Source of the DNA: Candidatus Schekmanbacteria bacterium
GTDB taxonomy: Bacteria > CSSED10-310 > JACPHN01
Reading direction: 5' to 3'
DNA length: 13,233 nt
NCBI GenBank assembly: GCA_016188575.1
Contig: JACPHN010000241.1
Location: 1-13,233 of the forward strand
Shown: one piece after another, positions 1 to 8,298 of the stretch
Position numbering within the stretch: the stretch's first letter is position 1
How the letters are laid out: each line of letters begins with the position of its first letter
Notes under the pieces: model-generated
What the model was told of the DNA's origin: nothing
Database searches by the model: none
Seen by the model: only the letters and a program-made list of their open reading frames with translations
Translations under genes and position numbers: made by a program

Positions 1-1
1 C

Positions 2-205
2 AAGAAAGCCGGTATGTACGTAGGGCGCGTCGCCGTAAGGGCCTCGGGTAGCTTCAACGTTCAAACAGACGCGGGTACGGTTCAAGGCATTTCGCACAAA
101 CACTGTCGTCTGCTCCAGCGAGCGGATGGCTACACCTACAGTCAGAGAAAGAGGCGCTTCCTCCACCGGCTGAACCCGGTGGTTTCCGCGCCGGAGATCG
201 GATGA
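2..205 (+). CDS. iscB: IscB-type RNA-guided nuclease, C-terminal end (partial at left edge)
   Basis: This open frame enters from the left edge and ends with TGA at 203-205, giving the last 67 residues. It reads KKAGMYVGRVAVRASGSF, then VQGISHKHCRLLQRADGY, then a basic tail. This is the pattern I know from the C-termini of IscB proteins (RRXRR / RuvC / HNH), the IS200/IS605-associated ancestors of Cas9 that cut DNA guided by an omega-RNA. The bridge helix, RuvC and HNH parts, and any omega-RNA (normally 5' of iscB), lie outside the window. The final ~15 codons cross a hairpin at 163-182, typical of the end region of these elements. The stop overlaps the next gene's start as ATGA. The family call rests on C-terminal motifs recalled from memory; whether the full gene is intact cannot be judged. 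Confidence 0.7.
   Translation, partial: KKAGMYVGRVAVRASGSFNVQTDAGTVQGISHKHCRLLQRADGYTYSQRKRRFLHRLNPVVSAPEIG
163..182 (+). repeat. Hairpin at the 3' end of the IscB element
   Basis: CCACCGG (163-169) and CCGGTGG (176-182) form a perfect 7-bp stem around the loop CTGAAC. Similar 'cctcc-ccgg-ctgaa-ccgg-ggtttccgc' sequences close many iscB genes and probably belong to the right end recognised by the IS200/IS605 transposase. It lacks a T tract, so it is not a good intrinsic terminator, and it lies only 19 bases before the next start codon. Confidence 0.55.
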
Positions 206-1314
206 TTCGCGCTCGCTCTCGCCTGCTGCTGAAACTTCTCTTGCTCGTCGCGAGCCTGCCCGGCGCGCTGTCCGGCACCGCCGCGGCGCAAACGTCGGAG
301 AAGCTCGCCTTTCACGGTTATGGCTCCTGGGGATATGGGCGGACGGACGGCAACGCGGTTTCCATCGGCACCGAGGAAGGCAGCTACGAGAACCTGACGG
401 TCGCGCTCAGCGTCACGGGCCAGCCGACCGAACGCCTCACCGTGCACATGCAGCCGCACTTCTTGCAGACGCCCACCAGCAGCGAGATCGAGATCGACTA
501 CGCCTTCGGGGAGTGGGCGTTCAGCGACCAGCTCCGCTTTCGCCTCGGCAAGATTCGGCATTCCTTCGGCAACTACGCGGACGTCTACGAGATTGGCACA
601 CTGCGGCCGTTCTTCGACCTGCCGACCTCCGTCTACGGACCGGCGGGTATCATCGCGCCGGCATACACGGGTATCAATCTGACGGGGATCATCCTTCCCG
701 AAGATTTCGAGCTGAGCTACGACCTGCTCGCCGGCCACATGGTGCTCGAAGTCGGCGACGGACTGCGGCTCGCCGAGGGGCTCGACCTCGAGGAAGATGG
801 CGACGCGGCGAGAAAGCAAAAGGTGCGAAACCTTATCGGCACCTACCTGCGGCTGGCCACGCCGCTGCCGGGGCTGGCCGTGGGCACGGCAGCGTTCGCG
901 GGAGACGATCCCTACGACGGGCAGCGAAACTCCACCTGGGGTGCCTTCATCGACTACGGCACCCCGCGCATCACGGCTCGCCTCGAAATCGTGCGCCACG
1001 AGAAGCATCTCAAGCTGCGCATGAACGCGGCCTACGCGGAGCTCGCCTACAAGCTCGGCGGGCACTGGGAGCTGGCCACGCGCTACGAGAGCTTTGAAGC
1101 GTCCTCGCGGCTCACGGACCGCACGCTACCGCGTTCCCTGAGCGAGCATCGCGCGCTGGCCCTGGGGATCAACTACTGGCTCAGTCCCAACTTTGTGCTG
1201 CGCGCCTCGGTGCACCGCATTCGCGGCAACTTCTTTGCGTTTCCGGCGGACCGGGAAGCGCCGATCGAGGACACGACGCGCCTGGTCGTGCTTGGTGGAC
1301 AGTTTTCGTTCTGA
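202..1314 (+). CDS. Outer-membrane beta-barrel (porin-like) protein, first gene of a signalling operon
   Basis: The 370-residue product begins with a clear Sec signal peptide: basic start MIRARSR, a Leu-rich core, and an AAA|Q cleavage site near residue 29. The mature part alternates polar and hydrophobic residues, with many Tyr/Phe/Gly (for example FHGYGSWGYG, RFRLGKIRHSFGNY). It ends in GGQFSF, a C-terminal Phe as required for BAM-dependent barrel insertion. I infer an outer-membrane barrel, but cannot name the family or substrate. The ATG at 202 has GGAG at 193-196. The next gene starts 10 bases after its stop and encodes a PstS-like binding protein, suggesting that the two act together in uptake or sensing of an anion or other ligand. 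No native promoter is visible because the IscB element abuts the start codon. Confidence 0.75.
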   Translation: MIRARSRLLLKLLLLVASLPGALSGTAAAQTSEKLAFHGYGSWGYGRTDGNAVSIGTEEGSYENLTVALSVTGQPTERLTVHMQPHFLQTPTSSEIEIDYAFGEWAFSDQLRFRLGKIRHSFGNYADVYEIGTLRPFFDLPTSVYGPAGIIAPAYTGINLTGIILPEDFELSYDLLAGHMVLEVGDGLRLAEGLDLEEDGDAARKQKVRNLIGTYLRLATPLPGLAVGTAAFAGDDPYDGQRNSTWGAFIDYGTPRITARLEIVRHEKHLKLRMNAAYAELAYKLGGHWELATRYESFEASSRLTDRTLPRSLSEHRALALGINYWLSPNFVLRASVHRIRGNFFAFPADREAPIEDTTRLVVLGGQFSF

Positions 1315-1324
1315 CGAGGAAGCG

Positions 1325-1810
1325 ATGGAGCGAAGCGTGGCAAGCAGTCTGGTGGCGCTGCTCGCGGCGGTCGGGGCGGCGGTGGGGGGCCTGAGCCCGA
1401 GCGCTCACTCCGCCGCGCCCGAGGCGACGGCGGCGCCGCCGTTTGTGGTCATTGCCAATCCCTCCGTGCCGGATACCGCGCTCACGCCCAAGGAGCTCGC
1501 GGTGCTCTTTCTGAAGAAGCGCACCAAGTGGTCCGACGGCAGCGTGGTCGTGCCGCTCGATCTCGACTCCACGGCGGCGGCACGGCTGGCGTTCAGCGAC
1601 CGGATCCTCGACAAGAGCATTCCGCAGATCAAGGCATACTGGCAGCAGCGAGCGTTCTCGGGACGCGCCGTGCCGCCGCCGGAGCTGGACACCGAGAACG
1701 AGCTGTTGCGCCGCGTCGAGTCCAGCCCGGGTGCGATCGGCTACGTCTCGGGTGCCGCGGAGCTAGCTGCCTTCAAGATCAAGATCATCTCCATCATCCC
1801 GGACCCTTGA
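1325..1810 (+). CDS. Small exported phosphate-binding-protein-like (PstS/PBP-like) protein
   Basis: The product has 161 residues. An N-terminal hydrophobic Ala-rich stretch (about residues 5-30) is a probable signal peptide. The mature part shows features of short PstS-like domains (PBP-like superfamily): VVIANPSVPDTALTPKELAVLFLKK near the N-terminus, KAYWQQRAFSGR in the middle, and ELLRRVESSPGAIGYVSG near the end, the conserved 'PGAIGY' strand. It is about half the length of a true PstS, so it is one lobe or a shortened version, more likely a sensor accessory than an ABC-transport component; no permease or ATPase gene is nearby. It lies between the barrel gene and the hybrid kinase (27 bases before the kinase start), so it may present a periplasmic ligand to the kinase. 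Ligand identity is unknown. Confidence 0.8.
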   Translation: MERSVASSLVALLAAVGAAVGGLSPSAHSAAPEATAAPPFVVIANPSVPDTALTPKELAVLFLKKRTKWSDGSVVVPLDLDSTAAARLAFSDRILDKSIPQIKAYWQQRAFSGRAVPPPELDTENELLRRVESSPGAIGYVSGAAELAAFKIKIISIIPDP

Positions 1811-1837
1811 CCCGGTGAGACCGGGAAGGATCGCGAC

Positions 1838-4800
1838 GTGCTTACTCTGAACAATCTCGCTTTCAGGCACAAGCTGCGGCTGGTTTCCGCTCTGGTCGCC
1901 GCCGCGTTTGCCGCCGTGCTCGCGGTGTACCTCTACGTGAACGCGTACAACTCGCGGTTGCTGTCGCCCGTCGAGAACGGCTATGCGCCGGCGCTGGTGA
2001 TGACCCGCGATCTCGAGGCGATCCTCGATCGGGTGCACCTCAATATTCGGGATGCGCGCTCCGGCAGTGACGAGATTTTTCTCGACGAGGCCCAGGAAGC
2101 GGTGAAGGAGTTTCACGAGCTGCTGGACAAGCTCGCCGTGAACTCGGTCGTGCCGGCGCGGCAGGTGTCGGAGCGGCGGGAAGAGCTCGAGCGCTACTAC
2201 CAGCACGCCCGGACGGCGGCGATGGAGTACATCGACCTGGGCAAGAACACCCCCAAGGTCATGCAGGACCTCGAGCAGACGCAGTCCAACTACGCCGCGC
2301 TGCGAACCAAGCTGCAGGGCGATACGGCGCGGTCTCGGGAGCTCATGTCCCATTCCCTCCGGGAGCTCGAAAAGAGCAACCGCATCTCGCTGGTCATCCT
2401 GAGCGTCATCATTGTCGGCGCGCTCGTATTCGTCATGGTGTTGACGCACATGTTGAACCGCTCGCTCACGCGCACGATCGCGGACGCCGTGAACGTCGCG
2501 GGCAAGTTCGGCGAGGGCAGCCGGGAGGTGCGCATGCGCGTCCGCGGCTCCGACGAGATGGGCCGACTGGCGCGCGCCTTCAACAGCATGATGGCCGAGA
2601 TCCAGGAGGCGATCGAGCGGAACGAGCGGGATTCGTGGCTGAAGACCGGGCAGACCGAAATCGGCGCGGTGTTGCGCGGCGAGCGGCCGCAGGCGGAGCT
2701 GGCCGCAGCGATCGTCCGCTATCTGGCGACCTACCTCGGAGCGCAAGTCGGCGCGCTGTACGTCGCCGGCGAGACGGAGCTGCGCCTCGTTGGGTCCTAC
2801 GCGTTTTCCCATCGCAAGAGTGCGCAAACGACGATCGCATTCGGCGAGGGCGTCGCCGGGCAAGCGGCGTTGGAGCGGACGACCATCGTGCTCACCGAGG
2901 TCCCGGAGGGATACCTGCAGGTGCGCTCGGCGCTCGGCGATGCCCCGCCGCGGCACATCGCCGTGGTGCCGCTGATCTACAACGACCTCCTCATCGGGGT
3001 CGTGGAGATCGCGGCCTTCCGACCGTTCTCGGAGCTCATGCTCGCCTTTCTCGAGTCCGTCGCCGAATCGGTTGCCGTCAGCCTCCATTCGGCCTCGTCG
3101 CGCATCAAGATGCAACAGCTTCTCGAGAAAACGCAGCAGCAGTCAGAGGAGCTTCAGGCACAGCAAGAGGAGCTGCGGCAGACCAACGAGGAGCTCGAGG
3201 AGCAAACGCGCTCGCTCATTGCCTCGCAAGAAGAGCTCAAACGCGGCCGCAGGCAGCTCGAGCGCGCCAACAGCGACCTCGAGGTCAAGACCCAGACCCT
3301 GGAGCGACAACGCGACGACATCCGCCGCAGCAACGAGGAGCTCGAGCAAATCCGCCGCTTGCTGGAGCAGAAGGCCCGGGAGCTGGAGGCCGCGAGCCGT
3401 TACAAGTCCGAGTTTCTCGCCAACATGTCGCACGAGCTGCGCACCCCGCTCAACAGCCTGCTGATTCTCGCCCGCATCCTCGCCGACAACCCGGAGAAGA
3501 ACTTGACGGCGAAACAGGTGCAGTACGCCCGGACCATCCACGCGGGAGGCACGGAGCTGTTGGAGCTGATCAACGACGTTCTCGACCTGTCCAAGATCGA
3601 GGCCGGGCGGATGACGGTAACCGTCGAGCCCGTCGAAACCGCGGCCATCGCCAGCTACATCGAGGAGAACTTTCGCCACATTGCGGATAACCAGGGGCTC
3701 TACCTGCGGGTGAGCGTCGGCGAAGGCGCGGTTACCAGCATCGACAGCGATCGCCAGAAGGTGGAGCAAATCGTCAAGAACCTGCTCGCGAACGCCTTCA
3801 AGTTCACCTCGCAGGGTGGCGTGGAGGTGCGCATCGAGACGCCGCCGGAGAGCGGTGGGCGTGCGGCCCGTAATGAAAGCACCGGCAGCGGTGGCAACGG
3901 CGCTCCGGCGCGCGACTGCCCCGCGCCGCGGGGGCTGCTGATCCGCGTTGCGGATTCTGGGGTGGGCATTCCCAAGGACAAGCAGAACCTGATTTTCGAA
4001 GCCTTCCAGCAAGCGGACGGCTCGACGCAGCGGCGATTCGGCGGCACTGGGCTCGGTCTGTCGATCTCCATGCAGCTCGCGCGGCTGCTCGGCGGGCGGA
4101 TCGATCTGGAGAGCGAGGTCGGTAGCGGCAGCGTGTTCTCCTTGCTGATACCGGACTACGCGCAGCGGCAAGCAGCGGCGATCGCGGCAGGCGCGTCCAC
4201 GGCGCCGGACGGCGCCGCAGTGGCGCCGGCGACGCGGCCGGCAGAGCTCGCGGCGCTCAGCGCGCCCCACCTGGCTGCCGAAACCCCGGCCTACGACGCC
4301 GCGCGGCGCGTGCTGGTCGTCGATGATGACGCCGCGTGCCGAAATCTGCTCGTGGAAAAGATCGGCGACTCCGAAGATGTCGGCGTCACCGCCGTTGCGA
4401 CCGGGCGAGAAGCGCTCGGACTCTTGCGCCAGGAGCGGTTCAATGGGATTGTCATCGACCTCGGGCTCGACGACATGTCTGGCTTCGAGCTGCTGGAAAA
4501 ACTGCAGGGGGATGACGAGCTCGCGCGAATTCCCAAGATCGTGTACACGGGGCGCGCGCTGAGCCGCGACGAGGAGCGGCGGCTCCGGCAGGTCGCCAAT
4601 AGCATCGTGATCAAGGGCGAGCGGTCGATGGAGCGTCTCAGCGACGAGATCTCCTTGTGGGTCAGCGACTCCACCCGAGGAGGCCGCGGTCAGTCAGAGG
4701 CCGAGAAGCCTGCCGCGGCTGCGGCCGTGGCGCCGGCGCCGCCACCCTCGGCCGTGCTCAAGGCGCGGCCCGGCGGCGGGGGAGACGCCAGGCCCGAAGT

Positions 4801-5173
4801 GCCGCGGGGCAGAACCATCCTGCTCGTGGATGACGACATGCGCAACCTCTTTGCTCTGTCGGCGGTCATCGAAGGCAAGGAGCTGCGCGTGCTGACCGCC
4901 GAAAACGGCCGCGAGGCGCTCGAACGGCTCGCCGAGCATCCCGAGGTCGACCTCGTGCTGATGGACATCATGATGCCGGAGATGGACGGCTACGAAGCGA
5001 TGCACCAGATCCGCGCCCAGGGCCGCTTTGCTCGCCTGCCCATCATTGCGCTGACCGCCAAGGCCATGAAGGGCGACCGCGCCAAGTGCATCGAAGCGGG
5101 AGCCAACGATTACTTATCCAAGCCGGTCGACACCGATCGGCTGCTTTCCCTGATTCGCGTGTGGCTGAACTGA
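1838..5173 (+). CDS. Membrane hybrid sensor histidine kinase (TM-HAMP-GAF-coiled coil-HisKA-HATPase-REC-REC)
   Basis: The 1111-residue product starts at GTG 1838, preceded by GGGAAGGA at 1822-1829. TM1 is about residues 13-34, followed by a ~150-residue helical periplasmic domain with no obvious cofactor site; TM2 is 184-205. HAMP is ~206-260, a GAF domain ~264-415, and a long Gln/Glu-rich coiled coil ~421-521. HisKA has phospho-acceptor H532 in [11 protein letters not shown]. The ATPase has an N box near 645-652 ([10 protein letters not shown]), G1 DSGVGIP near 706 and G2 GGTGLGLS near 735. An Ala/Pro linker leads to REC1 (VVDDDA; phospho-Asp D874 in [11 protein letters not shown]), and a second Ala/Pro linker to REC2 (VDDDM; D1043 in [15 protein letters not shown]). 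All catalytic residues appear intact, so an intramolecular relay is possible. Its 3' end overlaps cheR. With CheR and CheB following, the helical cytoplasmic parts are candidate methylation targets; this is inference. Confidence 0.93.
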   Translation: MLTLNNLAFRHKLRLVSALVAAAFAAVLAVYLYVNAYNSRLLSPVENGYAPALVMTRDLEAILDRVHLNIRDARSGSDEIFLDEAQEAVKEFHELLDKLAVNSVVPARQVSERREELERYYQHARTAAMEYIDLGKNTPKVMQDLEQTQSNYAALRTKLQGDTARSRELMSHSLRELEKSNRISLVILSVIIVGALVFVMVLTHMLNRSLTRTIADAVNVAGKFGEGSREVRMRVRGSDEMGRLARAFNSMMAEIQEAIERNERDSWLKTGQTEIGAVLRGERPQAELAAAIVRYLATYLGAQVGALYVAGETELRLVGSYAFSHRKSAQTTIAFGEGVAGQAALERTTIVLTEVPEGYLQVRSALGDAPPRHIAVVPLIYNDLLIGVVEIAAFRPFSELMLAFLESVAESVAVSLHSASSRIKMQQLLEKTQQQSEELQAQQEELRQTNEELEEQTRSLIASQEELKRGRRQLERANSDLEVKTQTLERQRDDIRRSNEELEQIRRLLEQKARELEAASRYKSEFLANMSHELRTPLNSLLILARILADNPEKNLTAKQVQYARTIHAGGTELLELINDVLDLSKIEAGRMTVTVEPVETAAIASYIEENFRHIADNQGLYLRVSVGEGAVTSIDSDRQKVEQIVKNLLANAFKFTSQGGVEVRIETPPESGGRAARNESTGSGGNGAPARDCPAPRGLLIRVADSGVGIPKDKQNLIFEAFQQADGSTQRRFGGTGLGLSISMQLARLLGGRIDLESEVGSGSVFSLLIPDYAQRQAAAIAAGASTAPDGAAVAPATRPAELAALSAPHLAAETPAYDAARRVLVVDDDAACRNLLVEKIGDSEDVGVTAVATGREALGLLRQERFNGIVIDLGLDDMSGFELLEKLQGDDELARIPKIVYTGRALSRDEERRLRQVANSIVIKGERSMERLSDEISLWVSDSTRGGRGQSEAEKPAAAAAVAPAPPPSAVLKARPGGGGDARPEVPRGRTILLVDDDMRNLFALSAVIEGKELRVLTAENGREALERLAEHPEVDLVLMDIMMPEMDGYEAMHQIRAQGRFARLPIIALTAKAMKGDRAKCIEAGANDYLSKPVDTDRLLSLIRVWLN

Positions 5174-6015
5174 CTGCAAACCGAACGTTCGAAGAGCGAG
5201 GCGAGACCGAGCGCATCGAGATCGAGCTGCTGCTCGAGGCGGTCTACCGAAAATACGGCTACGACTACCGCGACTATTCGCGCGCCTCGCTGCGCCGTCG
5301 CCTGCGCCGCCGTCTCGGCCTGGATGGCTGGGAGAGTTTCTCGCAGATGCAGCATCGCGTGCTGCGCGACTCTGACTATTTCGCCGGGCTGTTGCGCGAT
5401 CTCAGCGTCTCCGTCACGGAGATGTTCCGCGACCCCGAGGTCTATGCCGTGTTGCGCCGCGAGGTGGTGCCGCTGCTCAAGACCTACCCGTTCGTGCGCA
5501 TCTGGCACGCTGGCTGCTGTACGGGCGAGGAAGTCTATTCGATGGCGATCATGCTCATCGAGGAGGGCCTCTACGACCGCACGCGGATCTACGCCACCGA
5601 CATCAGCGACAGCGTCATCGCGCAGGCGCGGGAGGGCCGCATCGCGCTCGAAAAGGTCAAGGACTTCACGACCAACTATCACCGGGCCGGTGGGGAGGAG
5701 GAGTTTTCGGACTACTACAGCGTTTCCGGCCAGTACGCCACCATCGCGAACGAAATCAAGCGCAACGTGGTGTTTTCGACGCACAACCTCGTGACCGATG
5801 GCGTCTTCAATGAGATGAACATGGTGGTTTGCCGCAACGTCCTGATCTACTTCAACCGCCGCCTGCAGGGGCGCGTGCTCGGCCTGTTCGCGCGCACGCT
5901 GTGCCGGAATGGGTTTCTGTGCCTGGGCACCAAGGAAACCTTGGAGTTTGCGGAATGTCGGGCGGATTTCGAGCCGATCTCGCTCAAGAACAAGGTGTAC
6001 CGCCGCATTCGGTAG
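5161..6015 (+). CDS. cheR: CheR-family protein-glutamate methyltransferase
   Basis: From GTG 5161 the product has 284 residues, the usual CheR length. The start overlaps the kinase gene by 13 bases, implying translational coupling. An upstream in-frame GTG at 5086 would add 25 residues but lies deep inside the REC2 coding region. The N-terminal helical domain (~18-75, with [12 protein letters not shown]) is followed by the VTEMFR motif (85-90). The SAM-binding motif is [11 protein letters not shown] (117-127), acidic residue D147 sits in YATDIS, and CRNVLIYFN (224-232) is the typical late motif. The family uses S-adenosylmethionine to methylate glutamates of chemoreceptors. No receptor gene is in the window, so the substrate could be the upstream kinase or a distant receptor. 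It probably works against the CheB encoded 240 bases downstream. Confidence 0.92.
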   Translation: MAELTANRTFEERGETERIEIELLLEAVYRKYGYDYRDYSRASLRRRLRRRLGLDGWESFSQMQHRVLRDSDYFAGLLRDLSVSVTEMFRDPEVYAVLRREVVPLLKTYPFVRIWHAGCCTGEEVYSMAIMLIEEGLYDRTRIYATDISDSVIAQAREGRIALEKVKDFTTNYHRAGGEEEFSDYYSVSGQYATIANEIKRNVVFSTHNLVTDGVFNEMNMVVCRNVLIYFNRRLQGRVLGLFARTLCRNGFLCLGTKETLEFAECRADFEPISLKNKVYRRIR

Positions 6016-6024
6016 CGGGGAGCG

Positions 6025-6228
6025 TTACTTGCCGAAGCGCAGCACCGCCCAGGCCAGGCGCCAGCGGCGCGCGTGCGCGAAGGCCGCGGCCAACAACAGA
6101 CGGCGCCAGCGCCACCACCTCTGCTTGCGCGCCAGAAAGGCGACGACGCGCCGCAGCCGGCGGAGCCTTCGCAGCCGTTTTCGGGTCCGCCTGGCGAGGC
6201 GCTGCACGATTGCTGCTGCGGATTTCAT
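6025..6228 (-). CDS. Possible small Arg-rich basic protein antisense in the cheR-cheB gap
   Basis: This 67-codon frame opens with ATG (6226-6228 on +) and stops with TAA 10 bases from the cheR stop, so it fits almost exactly into the 239-base gap. The product starts MKSAAAIVQRLARR and has a repeated RLRRLRR core, a Trp/Arg cluster (RWWRWRR) and a hydrophobic LLLAAAFAHARRW stretch. It is strongly cationic and amphipathic. No convincing Shine-Dalgarno sequence precedes the ATG; a GTG at 6264 would extend it by 12 residues into the cheB start. I do not recognise a family. It may be a genuine small basic, nucleic-acid- or membrane-binding protein, or a chance frame in GC-rich DNA. Its confinement to the only large gap of the operon is the main argument for it. 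Confidence 0.35.
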   Translation of the reverse strand: MKSAAAIVQRLARRTRKRLRRLRRLRRVVAFLARKQRWWRWRRLLLAAAFAHARRWRLAWAVLRFGK

Positions 6229-6254
6229 GACGACGGGAGCAGGGTGGTTGCCGC

Positions 6255-6863
6255 ATGTCTGCACACGCGAGTGATCGGCGCGGGCCCGGCTTGCGAGTGC
6301 CGGCGCGCCTTGTCGTTATCGGCGCTTCCGCCGGTGGGCTGAAGGCGCTCGAGGTGATTCTCGGGGCGTTGCCGCCCGATTTCCCGTTGCCGATCGTCAT
6401 CGTGCAGCACCAGCACGCTTCCTCGGGTGACTTGCTCGCGCAGATCCTCGGCGGCAGGACCGGGTTGCGCGTCAAGCAGGCCGATGAAAAGGAGGAGATT
6501 TCGCCGGGAGTCGTCTACATTGCGCCGGCGAGCTATCACCTGTTCATCGAGGACGATCACACGTTCTCGCTGTCCGTTGGCCCGCCGGTGAGCTACGCGC
6601 GGCCTTCGATCGACGTGCTGTTCGAGTCAGCGGCGGATGCCTATGGCGCCGCGGTTGTGGGTGTCGTGCTCACCGGTGCCAACCGCGACGGGGCGGAGGG
6701 TATGAGGAAGATCCGGGAGGCAGGCGGCACCACGGTCGTGGAAGATCCCGCGACGGCGGAGGTGGCGTCGATGCCGCTTTCGGTGCTGGAAAAGACCGCG
6801 GTTGACGAGGTGGCGCCGCTCACGCGCATCGCGGAGATCCTCGTGGACATGGCGGCGGACTGA
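6255..6863 (+). CDS. cheB: CheB-type methylesterase, catalytic domain only
   Basis: The 202-residue product consists of the CheB C-terminal catalytic domain only. The triad is visible: Ser25 in VIGASAGG, His52 in VQHQHA and Asp145 in VLTGANRDGAEG, with spacings close to those in E. coli CheB. VVYIAPASYHLFI (87-99) and the end of the domain are normal. The N-terminal receiver domain found in classical CheB is absent; residues 1-17 are only a short basic lead. The ATG at 6255 follows AGGG at 6241-6244. The family removes methyl groups from (or deamidates) receptor glutamates/glutamines. Without its own receiver, activity may be constitutive or controlled through the two receivers of the upstream hybrid kinase, which is inference. 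It is the last gene of the operon and converges with the minus-strand oxidoreductase, 32 bases away. Confidence 0.93.
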   Translation: MSAHASDRRGPGLRVPARLVVIGASAGGLKALEVILGALPPDFPLPIVIVQHQHASSGDLLAQILGGRTGLRVKQADEKEEISPGVVYIAPASYHLFIEDDHTFSLSVGPPVSYARPSIDVLFESAADAYGAAVVGVVLTGANRDGAEGMRKIREAGGTTVVEDPATAEVASMPLSVLEKTAVDEVAPLTRIAEILVDMAAD

Positions 6864-6895
6864 GGGACAGACGGCGCCCCCTTCTGCTTCCCGCT

Positions 6896-7801
6896 CTACG
6901 GGGTTCGCGAGGGCGTGACGGGGAACGCTGCGAGTCGCTCGTAGGCGCGAATCATGGCTTGGGTGCCGAGCTCGCCGCCACCCGGCTCCGCTTGCACCGC
7001 GCGCAGTAACTGATTGGCCAGAGCCGTGCCGGGGAGCGGGGCATCGAGCTCCCGCGCAAGCTCGAGCACAAGGTGCAGATCCTTCTGCATCAGTCGCACC
7101 ATGAATGCCGGCGCGAGGTCACCGTGAACGACCTTGCGACCCAGCACGTCCAGGGCCCAGGATGAAGCGGCGCCGGAGGTCGTGACCTCGAGCATCGTTT
7201 CGAGGTCGATGCCGGCCTTGGCGGCAAGCAGCAACGCCTCGCTCACCGCGATCTGGTTGACGGCGCCGAGAATCTGGTTGCACAGCTTGACGGTCTGGCC
7301 GGCGCCGGCGGGACCGCAATGAACGATCTTCCGGCTGATGGCCGACAGCACCGGTCGCACGCGCTCGAGGGCGTTCGCCGGCCCACCGACCATGACCGTC
7401 AACGTCCCCGCGACGGCGCCGACCTGGCCTCCCGTTACCGGGGCGTCGAGGAATGTCATCTCCAGCGCAGTCAGGCGGTGCGCAATCGCTCGGGAAGCTG
7501 CGGGCGAAATCGTGGAACAATCGACGACGACCAGCCCCGGGTGCGGCAAGGACAGCACTCCGTCTGCCGCGAACAGGACGGCTTCAACGTCTGGCGTATC
7601 GGTGACACAGAGCATGACCACGTCGCTGGCGTCCGCCACCTCGGCGGGCGAGCAGGCGATCGTGGCGCCGGCTTCCTCAAGCGGCGCGGCTTTCAGGCGG
7701 GTGCGCGTAAAGACGGTGAGGTGATACCCCGCCTTGGCCACATTCAGCGCCATCGGCGCGCCCATGATGCCGAGCCCGATGAATCCGACGCGATCTTTCA
7801 T
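6896..7801 (-). CDS. 3-hydroxyisobutyrate dehydrogenase-family NAD(P)-dependent oxidoreductase
   Basis: From the ATG at 7801 the product has 301 residues, normal for the beta-hydroxyacid dehydrogenase family (3-hydroxyisobutyrate dehydrogenase, tartronate semialdehyde reductase, GLYR-type reductases). It has the Rossmann motif GFIGLGIMG (6-14), the substrate motif DAPVTGGQVGAVAGTL (119-134), and GAGQTVKLCNQ with catalytic Lys172 and Asn175. MQKDLHLVLE lies in the C-terminal dimerisation helices. The frame is open upstream to 7870, but the Rossmann strand starts directly after Met at 7801, which is preceded by AAAGGGG placed unusually close to the start. It oxidises or reduces a small beta-hydroxyacid or semialdehyde with NAD(P); the exact substrate cannot be read from sequence. 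It lies 65 bases downstream of the FlbD gene on the same strand and may share its transcript. Confidence 0.9.
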   Translation of the reverse strand: MKDRVGFIGLGIMGAPMALNVAKAGYHLTVFTRTRLKAAPLEEAGATIACSPAEVADASDVVMLCVTDTPDVEAVLFAADGVLSLPHPGLVVVDCSTISPAASRAIAHRLTALEMTFLDAPVTGGQVGAVAGTLTVMVGGPANALERVRPVLSAISRKIVHCGPAGAGQTVKLCNQILGAVNQIAVSEALLLAAKAGIDLETMLEVTTSGAASSWALDVLGRKVVHGDLAPAFMVRLMQKDLHLVLELARELDAPLPGTALANQLLRAVQAEPGGGELGTQAMIRAYERLAAFPVTPSRTP

Positions 7802-7866
7802 CCCCTTTGGTGATCCCAAACTATGTGCATAACGCGTCAAAGGGCGGCATCCTTGTTGGTCAACGC

Positions 7867-8067
7867 TCACGAGTATCTCCGGAGACCTGCCTGAACGCGC
7901 TGGCGGTAGGCCACTACCAGCTCGTACACCTCCTCCGGCGTCTCGCGCACCATGAGTCGAGTACGCGTGACCAGGGTGACGAGCGTATCGGGCGTCGCCT
8001 CGACGCTCTCGATCAGCTCGGCGTTCAGCAGAATTTGCGTGCCGTCCAGACGCGTGACGCGAATCAT
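7867..8067 (-). CDS. flbD: FlbD-family small protein
   Basis: The start is the ATG at 8067, with AGGAG 7 bases upstream; an upstream in-frame extension to 8208 has no family similarity. The 66-residue product begins MIRVTRLDGTQILLNAELIE and continues with an ESVEATPDT..LVTRTRLMVRETPEEVYELV pattern. This matches the short FlbD family (PF06289 type: I-x-V/L-T-R-L-D/N-G-x-x-x-x-L-N-x-x-L-I-E). That family is usually found beside motA/motB or in flagellar operons of Firmicutes, spirochaetes and some Gram-negatives. It is not the sigma54 activator FlbD of Caulobacter. No other flagellar gene is present here. Its role is unknown in any organism as far as I recall. It may be co-transcribed with the oxidoreductase downstream. 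Confidence 0.8.
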   Translation of the reverse strand: MIRVTRLDGTQILLNAELIESVEATPDTLVTLVTRTRLMVRETPEEVYELVVAYRQRVQAGLRRYS

Positions 8068-8298
8068 GAGCGAGCTCCTGTCGTCAGCAAGAGACCATAC
8101 ACGATCGAGGCATCGATGCGCCAGAGGGCGATCCATCCTAAATCGACCGGCCCGCGGGCGACTTTGCTCGGCTGCGTCCAGCTTGTGCCAAACGCATCCC
8201 TGGGACACGCCTGTGAGGGGTAGCCAGACGTTATGGTGGAGGGTCTCTGCCGCTTTTCATGTCATTTAGGATCCGCGCGGAAATAATTTCACATTTTG
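8068..8298. other. Intergenic leader upstream of the FlbD gene
   Basis: I see no convincing gene on either strand. The promoter of the minus-strand flbD-oxidoreductase pair should lie here. On the minus strand a TGGCAC near 8190 recalls half of a sigma54 site, but the TTGC half is missing, and no good sigma70 pair stands out. Confidence 0.4.
8293..8298. repeat. Left copy of the 6-bp direct repeat flanking the MITE
   Basis: ATTTTG directly abuts the left inverted repeat; the identical right copy is at 8428-8433. Confidence 0.75.

Noticed and set aside
142-1065. 307-codon minus-strand frame opposite the barrel gene
   Set aside because: It has no signal or domain and crosses the IscB end; the + strand gene has a signal peptide, RBS and C-terminal Phe.
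1763-3115. 450-codon open frame on the minus strand opposite the kinase gene
   Set aside because: It is antisense to the well-supported kinase (HAMP, GAF), is rich in Arg/His/Asp/Leu from GC-skewed codons and has no recognisable domain; a frame shadow.
3143-4270. 375-codon minus-strand open frame
   Set aside because: It lies opposite the coiled coil, HisKA and HATPase of the kinase; Leu/Ala/Arg low complexity, no motif.
6864-6895. Bidirectional terminator between the convergent cheB and oxidoreductase genes
   Set aside because: No stem with a T tract can be drawn in these 32 bases.
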